Assembly (NCBI GenBank): GCA_951213105.1
Contig: OX578145.1
Coordinates: forward strand, 122,989,925 to 123,053,924
Direction: 5' to 3'
DNA length: 64,000 bases
Origin: Amaurobius ferox
Lineage: Eukaryota; Arthropoda; Arachnida; Araneae; Amaurobiidae
The notes under the pieces are model-generated. The model saw nothing but the letters and a program-made list of their open reading frames with translations. It searched no databases and was not told where the DNA came from. A program made the translations under genes and the position numbers. Below, piece after piece: positions 34,238 to 46,107 of this stretch; the first letter of the stretch is position 1; every line of letters starts with the position of its first letter.

Positions 34238-34834
34238 CAAAAGTTGTACAGCCCCTAAGAGAAGAGACCAGTAACCGAGGCAAAGATCTGCAGGCACTTG
34301 ACAGGAATATCCTGCAACTCCTAGGACTCGATCACATATCGACTCAAGTGCTCGAACCTATGGATGGAAAACGCCTCACACTCACAGAGTATGTGTTGTT
34401 GTTGAAACCCAGACCGTCCGACCTACCAGAAAGGTGTAAGGTAACTGTTTGGACGGTCGGGAAGTGCCACCCAATTTAGACCGGAACCCAGTGGGGGAGG
34501 CATCCACAAGGACCATACCCTCCTTCCCCTACCACCAACCTCTCGGAAGGACTTTCGGATCCACATATTTAACGTGATCGTACTCCGCATGAACACGGCG
34601 GCAGTTTTGGCAGTGGCTGGAATCGAACCCGGGCTTACCGAGTGCAACTCCAGCGCGCTAACCAATGGGCTACCGCGCCCTCACAGAGTATGTGTGAGGC
34701 AGTTTCTTCGCTATACTTACAGCCTTTACAGATTGGATCCTTAGTAACACCCATAATGTTTAGGTGTCTTTTAAGGGTGCAGTGTCCAGTAAGGAGCCCA
34801 ACACTCCTTCTAGATGTCAGAGGTTAGTAAAAAA
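34238..34834 (-). pseudogene. Non-LTR retrotransposon ORF2 C-terminal relic, split by a SINE
   Basis: On the minus strand, about 34830-34696 reads GLLTGHCTLKRHLNIMG, then DPICKGCKYSEETASHILCECE. This is the Cys/His-rich tail found at the end of RNase H-bearing LINE polymerases. It resumes on the far side of the SINE (34380 leftward) as EAFSIHRFEHLSRYV, followed by an in-frame stop, LQDIPVK and GLF. The SINE therefore inserted into an existing relic. No reverse transcriptase core is visible, and the copy cannot be functional. Confidence 0.75.
34397..34679 (-). mobile_element. S3 tRNA-derived SINE, full-length
   Basis: On the minus strand the head reads GGGCGCGGTAGCCCATTGG (box A region), with box B-type GGTTCGATTCC. 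The body and tail are shared with the other S3 copies. CTCACAGAGTATGTGT flanks it at 34381-34396 and 34680-34695, an exact 16-bp target-site duplication. Confidence 0.92.
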
Positions 34835-35053
34835 AGTAGTGGATTTCATTACTTAGGTCTCTATATGCAGAGGTTGAAGAATGTTGCCTTTACTTTTTAG
34901 ACGAATTCTGGATGGGGCCATGGTTGGAGATAATGGATTTCATTGTTCAGATCTCCACATGTGCAGAGGTTGAAGAACGTTGCTTTTACTTTTTTAGAGG
35001 AATACTGGATAGGAGCTGTGGTTGGAGAGCATCCAGAAGAATTGTTTGAAGAG

Positions 35054-37164
35054 TGTTCAGAAATCAGTTGAGACTTTTGCAATGAAGTTAAATGTGAATA
35101 TTCCATTTAATACAGTCGTCCTACCATATCTCGAGAATGTATTTTTTCATGTGAAGTTTTACGTGAGAGTGGGAGTTTTCCAGATTATATGTTGATTCTC
35201 TTGTCTTCAACATTTCTTCTTTTAATAATGTATCGTTAACGATGACTCCTGCTTGGACTTTGACCCAATTGATTTGGAGAGTGTTGAATGGGACTGTGAG
35301 TAGTGGTTTTTGAATCTTGATAATCAGTTTAGTTTTCAAAATGTTTCTTTGAATCGCTTGACTGCTTAAAAGATTGACGATAATACTTTTGAGTGCGGCA
35401 GACAGGCAGCGGTATTGGCATTTGTTATGTAATATTTGTGTCATAAAAATGAGGCGTATCAACACTGAAATAAATCACATTCTAAAAATATATATGACTA
35501 GGCCCTGATTATTATATACAATAGTCCGTTCGAAACTTTCGTTTCCTCCTTTGAAATACCTTGTATGAACCCTAAAACAGACTGTTACCGAAACGGCTGA
35601 CGATAGTGTCGTATCGTTTAAATTACCTCAGAATTGTTTTATTGGGCGTTTCTTTCAAAATCCCAATATATAGATAAACAATATATAGATATATAGATAT
35701 AGATAAACAATTTTAAGCAACGATAACGAAATTATGAACGATAGCTTCAGAATCAAGGCCTTTGTGTAAAGCGATGTCATGTGCCAATTTTTTTTTTTTA
35801 TTTTGTATTGACATTTAAATTAAGAACGTTTTCTTATCTAAAAGCTTTGCAGGGAATACATATAAAGAAAATATTTGATTTCAATACATTAGTATTTTTA
35901 TTGATAAATGCAAATGAAGCATAAAATGGAAAGTTTCTCAACATTGCAACTAATAGTGTAACAACGCTCGCTTCACAGAAATGTGAATAAATAAAATAGA
36001 TTTTGATGAATTGTATTTATGAAATTTTCCATGAATTCATCGCATTCACACTCAATTTTTGCTATTTTTATTTTTCGATTTTTTTGCACTGTCTGATTTC
36101 ATACTTTCCTGTCAATAAGACTGTGACAATCGACCTGCTAAAATGATTGGGAAACAGTTTACGAAATTCTGTTAAAATCTATTTAGAAGCTTATTTTACT
36201 GCAAAAACGCTGATGTGTGCCGGGTAATACAATATGATATATCTTTACATGCTGACAGGTGTTTCCTGTTTTGATATATTGATAGTCAGTGGTACAAGTT
36301 GTTTTTGCTATGTCGTCCAAAAATTCTATAAAAAATTAAATCACATAAAATTACTGATTTCGTTATAGTTTTTATTTCCAGTTGGCTAGTTTCCAGTGTG
36401 CAAATAGCGATAATTTGAAAAATAATTCAAAAAGAAAAAGTAGAACATAGCAGTATCTCGAGAACGATTTGTCGTAGCAAAATGGAAGTGATTGTTTCCT
36501 GAAAAGTTTTTATGAAAATTTACGCATGACATTTTCTCAGATGAAATAGACATATATATATACATTACGTACTTTAATTGGATTTTTATTTTTATTTTAT
36601 GTGGGCTTTTTTGAATAAAATGAGTCGCACTTCCCCCGATCTATACCTGTCCTACATATCTGAATTACCCACGTAACGCACCACATATCTGTATTAGTAC
36701 TTGTCTCACGAAACACTTGTTGTATTTTATTAACCACCTATATAGAACCTCTAATTTTAGTATGATATATCTAAATTTATCTTCTTTGATGAATATTTTT
36801 TATTCCGAAAATAAACCGCAGGCTTGGGTATCTCCCAATCAAATTTCGCATTGAAAATCGATGCATTTGTGTGAAGCACACACCAGTAGCTTAGCGAGAG
36901 ATTTTTTACTGAGGGAGCTGAAAATTTGACAAAAAATTTGGTATTACAAGTGAAATTTATATTGGAATTCGAATTTTCATAAGTTTTATTTCAAGAAGTT
37001 TTATTTATTGGTGAATAAAATAAAATAATTTTACATAAAAATGCAGAAGGGATGAAATGCACGAGATTTTAAAATGTTACCTATGTAAGACGAATACATA
37101 CAAGATATAACATTTTAAATGTTTTCTTATTTCTAAATTTGATGAACTTTTACAATCATTTATT
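35054..37164. other. Unassigned AT-rich sequence
   Basis: A 114-codon frame on the minus strand (35121-35465) has no domain I recognise and is of doubtful reality. A short ATAGATA-type repeat is at about 35670-35710. Nothing else. Confidence 0.35.
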
Positions 37165-37325
37165 AAATATGAAGTCATGGTCGCCCATAGGGGAGGTAAA
37201 AGGGGGGGAGGTCGCATTGCCTTTGGACATTCAATATAACAAAGGCGAGCATCAAGCCGGTCGATGTTGTATATCATGTGCTTGAGTTTCCTCCCCCCCC
37301 TGGAAAAAAATTACAGGCGTCTATG
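37165..37325. repeat. Dispersed repeat, copy 1
   Basis: Starts near CGCCCATAGGG. It contains 'ACAAAGGCG(A/G)(G/A)CATCAA' and 'GTCGATGTTGT' and ends in a G/C-rich run, then 'CAGGCGTCTATG'. It is shared in order with 46108-46225. Class unknown. Confidence 0.55.
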
Positions 37326-37511
37326 TATGAAGTAAAAATATATTAGAATATTATTAGCAAGTGATAGAAAAATATATTAATTTTGTAAATATAAACAACT
37401 AGAACTAACAAAATAAAGCAATTCAAAGGAGTGCACTGAAAATGGGTGAGAACACTGTAGTCAACAATGTCCTTAAACAATTTTGTATATTAATTATTTG
37501 CAAATACTATT

Positions 37512-37729
37512 GCCGATGTGGTGGCTGAGCGGTCAAAAAGGCAGGCGTTTCCTCGTGATGGCTCGGCTGCCAGATTGCGGGTTCGAATCTTGCCTGCGGG
37601 CATGGATGTTTGTGATGTCTTATTGGGCAAAAGTCGGACTTCTACCGTAGGGGTGCCCCGGGTCTTAGACCAAACAGAAGCAGCGCAAATTTCTTTCCTT
37701 AATTAGGACACGAGAACAACAACAACAAC
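37512..37729 (+). mobile_element. S1 tRNA-derived SINE, copy 2
   Basis: Same head as 25628 (box A TGGCTGAGCGGTC, box B GGTTCGAATCT) and the same body, ending in (AAC)n. AAATACTATTGC at its start and AAATACTATGC at 37730-37740 form the target-site duplication. Confidence 0.87.
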
Positions 37730-37738
37730 AAATACTAT

Positions 37739-38005
37739 GCCGCCCAGGCGGTGAAGTGAATAGCGTCTTCGGCTGCTATCTTGTGGGCTCGGGTTCGAAT
37801 CCCGAATAAGGCATGGATGTTTCTTGAGGATAAAGTCAGTCTTCCGCCTTCTGGGCCCTCGTCAAAGTGAAGCTGCACTCCCTCTGACCTTCGTCAGTGA
37901 TGCTTACTTGTAATAAACTTTGCTCTCTCGTCTTGTGTCTTTCTTCGTTCTTTCCTGCGTCACTGGTCCTGATTTCTGCCGAAACAGGAGGTCATTAGTA
38001 ACAAC
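37739..38005 (+). mobile_element. Second tRNA-derived SINE (family S2), directly downstream at the same site
   Basis: The head reads GCCGCCCAGGCGGTGAAGTG with a perfect box B, GGTTCGAATCC, at 37792-37802. The body differs from S1 and ends AGTAACAAC. AAATGCTATGC at 38006-38016 repeats the target-site sequence at 37730-37740 with one change. Confidence 0.82.
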
Positions 38006-38016
38006 AAATGCTATGC

Positions 38017-38918
38017 TTTGAAAACTTAAAAATATCTTAACCACAATATACTAAAAATCCGCTAGAAAATTATCAATGGCTTTTGTTTAACTGGAATTCT
38101 CGTGTAACGTGATTTTTAAAGGGAAATCAGATTCATTCTTTCTAAAACTCCCAAATACGCAAACGGATGCTTCGCCATATTGTTGCTGTGACTACTTCAC
38201 AAACTACTTAAGTTTAATGGTAGTCATTATTAGTGTGTTTCTTCGTCTTGATATTGTTTAAATTTAGGTGAATGTAATGTTATTTGTGGAAAATACCTCA
38301 TATTTTTTAGTATTACATATGACTTATTTCTGCGAAGATTAATGAATAGAATCATATTTGACTGAAAATGGCGGATCCATTAGCCTTGCCCGAGAAATTT
38401 TCATTCATGAAACGTCATGTCCCATATCCCCTATTTAGAAAGGGTTAAAATGGGGGAAACAATAGCCAGGTCTTTCTAGAAGCTAGCCTTTAGTTCTAGA
38501 TTATCAGGGAGGGCGGTGTTTAACAGTTGGACGTTTATAATACTATGCCACTTTCAGAACACCGTAAGAACTAGATGATTTCCTCTTCTATATATGCGTT
38601 TTAATGGGAAAAATACTTTGAAACCTCTCATTTTAAGTAAGTAAAGTGTAACAGTTTTCTAAAAAAGACATATATATGCGGAAAGTTATTTAAAAAAATA
38701 TAATAAATAAAGTATCTTTAAATTAGATTTTAAACAGGGGAGGCTCAGCATTTTAGCCTCAGTGGACGCTACGTCACTAACACACACTGACAAAAATGTT
38801 ACATTCCTGAAAGTTTAAACCAGACGCAAACCACAGTTAAGTACAGAGCAAAGCATGCAAGCATGAATCTCACTTTCGTTTTAACAAAAAATTATTCACC
38901 ACAAAAAGATGTGATATC
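38017..38918. other. Unassigned sequence
   Basis: Nothing recognised. Confidence 0.35.
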
Positions 38919-39424
38919 TCTAAACAAAAACAACTGTATTGTAAGAAAAAAATCCTCTAAGTAATGAAAAATGTCAGTCAAAAACGGAAATGAAATCACA
39001 TATTTTGGTGTCAAGTACAATTTTATTCAGGTGGGAATGTACCATCCATGTTTTTTACTTATAACTAGAATAGCGAAAATGCCGAAAGCGAACGAAGAAA
39101 GGTACAATATACCTTGACACTCTGCCAAGATTTTGGTTTTCAATGTATGAGAAATACTTTAGTATAGCCGCGCTGCACTGAAGGAACTTTGTGCATACTT
39201 CATTAATTAACGAGGCAGGGCGCTAAGGTATAGTTAACCTTCCGTTGTTCTCTTTCGGCATTTTTCTTATTCTAGTTATAAGTAGAAAGCGTTGATGGTA
39301 CATTCCCACCTGGATGGAATTGTACTCGGCGCCAAATATGTGATTTCATTTCTTTTTTTGGCTAACATTTTTCATTACTTGGCTGAATTTTTTTCAATAC
39401 AGCTGTTTTTGCTTAGAGATATAT
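38919..39424. mobile_element. Foldback element with about 185-bp inverted repeats
   Basis: About 38919-39105 and 39238-39424 are inverted copies; for example, ACTTATAACTAGAATA is mirrored by TATTCTAGTTATAAGT and CAGGTGGGAATGTACCAT by ATGGTACATTCCCACCTG. The arms have diverged by roughly a tenth. The spacer is about 130 bp and there is no transposase. Confidence 0.82.
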
Positions 39425-40040
39425 ATTACAAAAAGGCTTTTCATTTTTTTATGTATTGTTACAAATGTTATTTAGTCTTTCATGATTCATTTTAACAAGT
39501 ATAATAGTTTTCTTGATATAAAGCTGGATTTATAGAGTATTTATTGAAACCAAATTGACCATTCGATATAACTCCTCCAAACTTATCAAATATTTACCTA
39601 AATTTCATATTTCGTACGTAACGGTCACAGTATAAATTGAAATAAATATCTTAAAACTTAGACCCTTTAGCATTTGTTATACGTTTTTTCTCCCAAATTT
39701 ATTATGCGGTTCAATTTATAAATGGCTATTTTAGATATTAAAATTGTGGTAAAAAACATGAGTAAAATTTAAAATTACAATAAATAAATTTAGCTATTTT
39801 TTTACTATTTACAATTTAATTAAAAATTTTTTTTTTACTATTTAATTTAAAAAATTTACCGCAAACGTTTTTTTTCATTTTTTTTATCTTCTGACCATAA
39901 TAAGTTGTTTTTAAACATGAAAAGCATGTTTGAAAAATAAAGAATAAGCTTATCAGTCATTTCAGAAAAATTTTCAAGTATCCCCTGCAGCTCCTTCACG
40001 TATCTCCAGAGGTATGTGTACCACAGGTTGGAAAACAATG
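39425..40040. other. Unassigned AT-rich sequence
   Basis: T-rich runs and short open frames only. Confidence 0.35.
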
Positions 40041-40815
40041 GTCTAGACCAGAGGACTAGTTCTAGACCAGAAGACTAGTCTAGGCAAATTGCAGCTCGCC
40101 AGCTACATGCGGCTCTTTGGTTGCGTACTGGCTCTGAAGTAAAACTGAAAATGAAATTAAAACGATCATAGTTTCATTTATAAAAATGTTAAAGGATTTT
40201 ATTCACATAATAGTGATTTAAGGATTTGACAAGCAAGGACTTGTGGAACTCTAAATTTGTACGTCTTGGTACTGAAATAGAAATGGAGAATGAAAAATGC
40301 AATCTGATTTCACAGCACAAGAAGACTGCTATAAAAAACCTACAGAAGGCAGACTCAATGATTTTCAATACTTGGAATAGTTCTCCGGAATTATATTATG
40401 AGTTGAAAAAAATTGCATTTGGTGTTGTTCTCAGTAGCTTCGGGTCTACGTGTTTATGTGAGCAATCGTTTTCTAACATGAATTGCATTAAAAGTGAATT
40501 GAGGAGTGAAATTACTGATGCCAACTTGGAATTGTGCCTTAAATCAAAAACGACTACTTACAAATCGAACATACAGAAACTTTCTAAGGAAATGCAAACT
40601 TATTACTCACATTAATTAAAACCAATGACAGCAATTTTTTGTGTGATTTTTTCTTCCTTTAATAAAGATATAATTAATACTATAACTTGTTATAATATTA
40701 CTTTAAATTTTCCATATTTGTAAAAATATATTTATGGATCTCGAATAATTGTTAAATTATTGTGATGGTCAGGTTTGGCTCTTGCGTCTCAAAAGTCTGC
40801 CAACCCTTGGTCTAG
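40041..40815 (+). mobile_element. hAT-family transposon relic
   Basis: The left end holds '...GCTACATGCGGCTCTTTGG' and the right end 'GGCTCTTGCG...CTGCCAACCCTTGG', typical of hAT ends. GGTCTAGA occurs at both edges (about 40041 and 40809) as a probable 8-bp duplication. Only the last part of the transposase remains inside. Confidence 0.7.
40226..40615 (+). pseudogene. hAT transposase C-terminal dimerisation domain (GTF2IRD2/ZBED-like)
   Basis: The frame reads SKDLWNSKF near its start, then MIFNTWNSSPELYYELKKIAFGVV. FGSTCLCEQSFSNMNCIKS and ITDANLELCLKSKTTTY follow, then a stop. The 'FGSTxxCExxFSxMNxIK' block and the segment after it are the hallmark hAT dimerisation region found in domesticated GTF2IRD2/ZBED-type proteins. 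About 129 codons are open, compared with 500-600 or more for a full transposase. The DDE core and BED finger are absent, and the frame starts abruptly near the left end of the element, so I take it as an internally deleted transposon rather than a host gene. Confidence 0.8.
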
Positions 40816-40988
40816 ATAATCATCTATGAATTTTTTCTATCGTCATATTATTATTATTATTAGTAGTAGTATTTGTTTATTTATTATTATTATTGTGTGT
40901 GTGTGTGTTTGTGTGTCGCTTTTAATAAATACTGCTCAAAGAAAATAGATCCTTTCCACTTCTTAATTCTCTTCCAGTTCTATAAAAA

Positions 40989-41751
40989 TCTGTGGGCAGC
41001 ACATGACTTTCCCTGCAGACTTATATCCATGTTCTCTTTATTATAATTAAATTTATTTCACTTTTAATTCAATTTTCGTTCTCATTCGGTAACCGGACTT
41101 ATTTTCAAAGGTGGCGTAGAGAAAATACGAAAAACTAAAATATCTCGAGAACGGCTAGTCCTAATGTAATGAGGTTGGTCTTATTCTTTTCTTCGCTAAA
41201 AATTACGTATTAAACAAGCATTTAATGGATATATTTGAGCATACGTAGTTCTTTAGTTTAAATTTGGACGATTTTTGCGGGCCATTCTGCAAAAAAAGGC
41301 ATGTTATTTTTTCTGAACCGTACCAAAATCTAATTAGCACCAGGGTGACCTATACGTGACTCATCTACCGAATTTTGTGAAATTCGGTCCATTAGTCTTT
41401 CAGCTACAGTGGATACAAGCTTTTGCGGGCCATTTCACAAAAAAGGCGGGTTCTTTTATTCCGAATCGTACCCAAAACTAATCAGCACCAGCCCCGCCCA
41501 CAAGTGACTTACCGGTCCATTAGTGACTTACCGGTCCATGAAATTCGGTCCATTAGTTTTTTAGTTAGAGTGGATACAAAATCTGCACAGACAGACAGAC
41601 AGACAGACACACACACAGACGTCACGCTAAAAATGGTTTTTTCGTATTCTAGAGGTCTCAAAACGTGTAGATCCGTCGAAAACTCGAGTTGCGATTTTCG
41701 GCATGATTCCAATTCTTTCCCTATACATTACCATGTATTGCAGGGAAAGTA
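40989..41751 (+). mobile_element. Family B repeat, full-length, copy B6
   Basis: Start TCTGTGGGCAGCACATGAC, inner motif ACTTTCCCTGCA, (GACA)n at about 41589-41608 and hairpin ending 41751 with outer arm TGCAGGGAAAGT. A 16-bp duplication, TTAGTGACTTACCGGTCCA-like, is at about 41505-41537. Confidence 0.88.
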
Positions 41752-42655
41752 AAAATTGAAAAATGCTTTTCTGATTGACCCCAAAGTATGTTCTATCACG
41801 TTTTAAAAATTTTCTGAATGACCGATTTTGACAATTTCTTTCCGAATCTAAATAGGTCGTCGCTTTCTGTTTACCTGTTTAATTGGAATCAAAGGATTTT
41901 TTGCACATTAAAAGGAATATCTGCACGGCTCGCCAAATGACGGAAGAAAGTGAAAATTACGACTGGAAAATAAACATACCACATGAAAACTTAGCCCCTC
42001 CCTTCATTTTTCATTTCATTGAATTAATTTTTTTCATTTTCACTTCTTTTCTTGACGCTAATAATGCTTTAATAATTTTTTTTATACCTACCGGATATTC
42101 ATGGAAATAACGCTTTCCTTAGCTACAAACCATGAATTTTGGAGCCGCCACTGATCAGAGAAAAACACAGTGAGTGTTAAAGATAGTTAGATAGTCTATA
42201 TTTTAACGGTATAAATTTCGATATTTCATGGCAATTTCTTTAGATTGCTATTTTCATTAACTAATCAAATTATTTCCAATATCAGCGATTGACACAGACT
42301 TCATGTTGACTATCACTAAAAATTCATACATTCGGTTATCGATACCTTCTTCCGAGTCCCTGTTTTAACCAATAATCAGATTACAAACAATTATTTCCAG
42401 ACGGGTCCAGGGCTCCCCTCCAAGAAATTGATTATGAAATACCAAGATCAGAAATGCAAAATTCTAGTATTTTTAAATTACCTTAAGCTTTTTCTACTTG
42501 TGAAATAATATATTTGCAGTTCTGTTATCAAACTGGTGCCCAAAATTAATTTGTCAGGCACAAAAACTCTCATTTCAAAACAACTGTTTATTTATAATTG
42601 AATGTATATTTTTGAGGTGATATAACACCTCAAGAAGCCGCCTCCTCACCATTTT
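41752..42655. other. Unassigned sequence
   Basis: A 75-codon frame at 41883-42110 ends in a hydrophobic stretch but matches nothing I know. Confidence 0.35.
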
Positions 42656-43594
42656 TACTTTCCTTATATACATAATGTATAAGGAAAGTATTGTGACGGT
42701 GTCGAAAATTCGAATTCGAGTTTTCGACGGGAGAGCACGTTTCAGGCATCCCTGATCACGAATCAAACATTCTTGAAGTGATATCTGTGTGTGTGTGTGT
42801 GTGAAAGTATGTGTGTGTGTGTGTGTCAATGAGTCTGTGGAGACGATAACTGACGAACGAATGGACCGATTCGAACGAAATTTGGTACAAAAATCACAAT
42901 CCGTAAATACTGGAAGCCTATTGTTTTTATACGCAATCGAGTGTTTAAACCCCCCCTAAATTTTCGAGTGAAATTTTGAAAAAATCGTCAAAAAATCAAA
43001 ACCGCTAATAAAGTTACGCAAATAGACATTTCTTATGTAATTTTTCATTAAAAAACGATTGACATAAATTTTAGAACGCTAACATGAACCGTTCTCGAGA
43101 TATTGCATATTTTTCAAAAAAATTATCAAAAAATCATATAAAATTAAAAAAAATATATCTCCTATTGAGAAACATGCTCACTTTTCAAATGTAATGCCAT
43201 ACGATAAATTGGATGATATCATTCTCGTGGATCTAGCTCGTTCCATTCATGAAAAAAGATACTTTTAGTAATACTTTTGTATTTGAAAGCCAATAGTCAT
43301 TTATTTCCTGTAAGAATAACTTATTTCTTTGTCCATAACGCTTGGCGGGATTTTGGCGACGAATTTGGCGAAATGTCGCCAACTTGGCGACTTTTTGAAA
43401 TGTTGCCAAATTAACGAAAATCTCGCCAATGGATAAAAATGACGCTAAATCAATGAAAATGACGACTAATTGCCGAAAGTTCAATATCTTGGAAATAATA
43501 TAAGTATCTACTATAAGAAAAACGTATTTTTTTACTGTAAAAGTAGTAAATTCATTACATTATATAAGGAAAGTCATGTGTTGCTCACATCAGA
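42656..43594 (-). mobile_element. Family A repeat, full-length, copy A7
   Basis: Hairpin 42656-42690, (TG)n at about 42786-42828 and the family start (TCTGATGTGAGCAACACATGA) ending at 43594. Confidence 0.88.
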
Positions 43595-44411
43595 TTTTTT
43601 TTTATTGCGCGCCCGTTAGATTTTCCGAAATGCGTGATGCAATCATACAAACATACACAGATAGGCATCTTCTGTCATTAGTATAAATCAGAGGTATATG
43701 TAAATTTTGTAAATTAATATAATATGTGAGCCCTAGGTGATACACAGTGTTTTGATTGGAACTTTAATGGGGCCTGCGTTTTCTCAATAGTTCATATGCC
43801 TTATCTGACTTTCCAATAATTTAAAGGCTTCAGGTTCACCTCAAGTGGTCTCATTCGATCAGCTATTGTTGTGATGTAGTGATAAGTAGGTGCAATGGGA
43901 GGAACCACTGTTTCTTGAACGAAGCGTTTGTGGAGATGCACCTATCTGAGCCTGAGGCGCATAATAACTGGTAATTGTTGGAATAAAGTTACTAACAAAG
44001 TAACAAAATTATTATGCAGAGCTAGTCAGGGTGGGTGGAATGCCTGAATCTTTCCTTGTTCCAGTCCGGGACTCTTACAGAATTCTTTTTATGACACCGC
44101 AAAAGGACTTGCTTGCGTGACTTAAAAAAAGTTAAAAGAATGTCATTGAAAATCATAAATACAGCATTTCCTTATGGTTTTATCATTATTGGGATGTACA
44201 GGCATATTTTAAATGATAAAAACCATGCAAGTTGCGTGATCAGCAACAGGATTAACTTAGGAGATTATATACACGTTTACGCGGTATACCACACAGTTGA
44301 GTCACATTATTGTGACCACCAATCCGGAATAACTGCCGTGTGCAGCTAGACGGATAGCTAGACAGCAGCTAGGCGGGCTGGGAGTGACTCAATAATGGAA
44401 CCGATAATACG
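43595..44411. other. Unassigned sequence
   Basis: A possible degenerate transposon end (GTTGAGTCACATTATTGTGACCACC-like) is at about 44297-44322. No gene. Confidence 0.35.
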
Positions 44412-44942
44412 CGGTTTTATGATGGATGCAACACCAAATATAAGTTTAAACGATCTTTATACAGCGGGAAAAAAATGAATGCATATTTTATTTTGAAACG
44501 AGTCACGTGACCTCTTCCTATAATATGAGTGTGAAAAACCAGACCACACGACTGACCCGAAGGTTTACAGTAACTATTTGTGTGGCTGGTCTATAATATG
44601 AGTGTAATTATTATTTAAAAAAACTACCCATATTTTACTGAAATTTTTTTACACATTTTATGTGATGATTTGAGTATTTCCTAAAATTTTCGAAACAATG
44701 TGTGAATTTTAACTCCCATTAAAAATGTTTGAGAAAACATTTTTAAGCGGATTAGTAATAAATACATTGAAGTCCCATAGGATTCAATGCATTTAATTTT
44801 TGACAACCCGGGTTAAATCCGACACTAATTGGGTGACTAATTCATTTTCATTCTCAGACATTCCGCAGACCGTCTCAACAACATACTAAAATTTCATTTT
44901 AATAAAGTCATTTTTGTTTCAGTTATCGTGCGAACGGACCAT
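44412..44942 (+). mobile_element. Family C repeat lacking its hairpin end
   Basis: Holds the C-family order: GGATGCAACACCAAATATAA, ACTACCCATATTTTACTGAA, CAACCCGGGTT, ATACTAAAATTTCATTTT, TTATCGTGCGAACGGAC. It breaks off exactly where the GTCY microsatellite and hairpin should follow. A small SINE-tail insertion lies inside. Confidence 0.75.
44533..44591. mobile_element. 59-bp SINE-tail-like insertion with target-site duplication
   Basis: TATAATATGAGTGT at 44519-44532 and 44592-44605 flanks 59 bp. The insert reads ACCAGACCACACGACTGACC ... TTGTGTGGCTGGTC. It is a self-complementary sequence built like the S3 tail (AGACCGTCCGACC ... GGACGGTC). Confidence 0.75.
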
Positions 44943-45056
44943 CGAGGTAGTGCGTACATATGGAGAGAGCTTAAGGGTTGCAATCGTCGTCAAAGATAAA
45001 GGCAGGTGTTGTACGGACGAATTTCCCGAGAACGCGTTTTCTCCCGACTGTGACCC

Positions 45057-45467
45057 TATACATTTTAATCCCCTTTAGTTGCAGACTCTAACCGCTGTAC
45101 TCCTCCCTTGCTTTTGGGAACTCGTGTTTCGTTGGCAAGCTCTTCCCCTTTTCCGCTACTAGGCAAAACTCAAGCTCAAGGCCCTGCGCCCCCCGGGGCG
45201 CACCTCGTCTTTCTCCCCCTCTCTCCTCTTCTGTTGGGAACCCGATTGGGCCTCAACTCTTTCCCTTTCTGAAGACTTGGGGAAGGGCATGACCTCAGTC
45301 ACTGCCCCCCCCCCCCCCCCAAGCATCTCTTAGTTGTTTAATTTCCTTTTAGTACTTCCTGTTTCTGTTTCTTTTCCTTTTCGTCTGAAGTTTAAAGGGA
45401 GGAGCCTTTTCCTCTCCTGGGCACTTCACTAACCCCCGTCCTTGAGTCCTTGAGTATACATTTTAAT
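45057..45467. mobile_element. GC- and pyrimidine-rich insertion flanked by a 13-bp duplication
   Basis: TATACATTTTAAT at 45057-45069 and 45455-45467 flanks 385 bp rich in C and T, with a C homopolymer near 45306. The insert ends in a doubled (TCCTTGAG) unit, as some non-LTR elements do. No coding sequence is recognised. Confidence 0.65.
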
Positions 45468-46107
45468 GGCGATTTCAGACCGAGAGCATAATATAAATAA
45501 CCGAAATATAAATGGTAAAATAATGGTTATATACTGTTGTACTTACGGCTGCAAGTAAAAGCATATAAAAGGAGGACTTTACTCTTTTCATGGATAACAT
45601 TTGTTTTCATTATATATCTTACAGATATAGTTAAAAAGTAATTTTGCTAGATTTTAGCGTGGTGCATTTCATTTGGCTACTAATTTCATCGCAGTTAATG
45701 CTGCATAATTAGAAGTTTTGCTTTATTTTTGGTGTTTGTGATATTGCAAAAGAATTATAATATCATTCTAGCACTTTAAAAAAAACATTTGGAGTACTTT
45801 GCTGATAGTTATAGAGTTATTTTCGGTATCCTCGTATGGTTCCCTTTCGAGGTAGAACTTGGCGACTCTCAAGATTGGGTGGCTAGGGAAGAAAAATAGG
45901 AGTTTAGATAATGAGCGTAAAGACGTGTCGTATGATTAAATTTTACGTTCATAATAAAATATAATAGTAGTTTACATTCATTGAAAATATCAGCTAGATT
46001 TTACATCATAACTTTTCAGTGCATTTTATATAAAGATATATGATATATGAGCATAATCTCATTTCTAGTTCAGAGTAAATGGTACTTCAAAAGTATTACT
46101 AATTAGC
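45468..46107. other. Unassigned sequence
   Basis: Nothing recognised. Confidence 0.35.

Larger units (their letters stand above)
33965..35053. repeat. Three direct copies of a roughly 100-bp unit flanking a LINE relic
   Basis: 'ATGGATTTCATTGTTCAG...CACATGTGCAGAGGTT' and following sequence occurs at about 33988-34108 and 34930-35053, with a diverged copy at about 34837-34926. The first two are preceded by GATGTCAG(G/A)GGTTAG at 33965 and 34813. Confidence 0.7.

Noticed and set aside
35121..35465. 114-codon frame on the minus strand
   Set aside because: No domain, signal peptide or repeat relation recognised; kept only as a note in the gap description.
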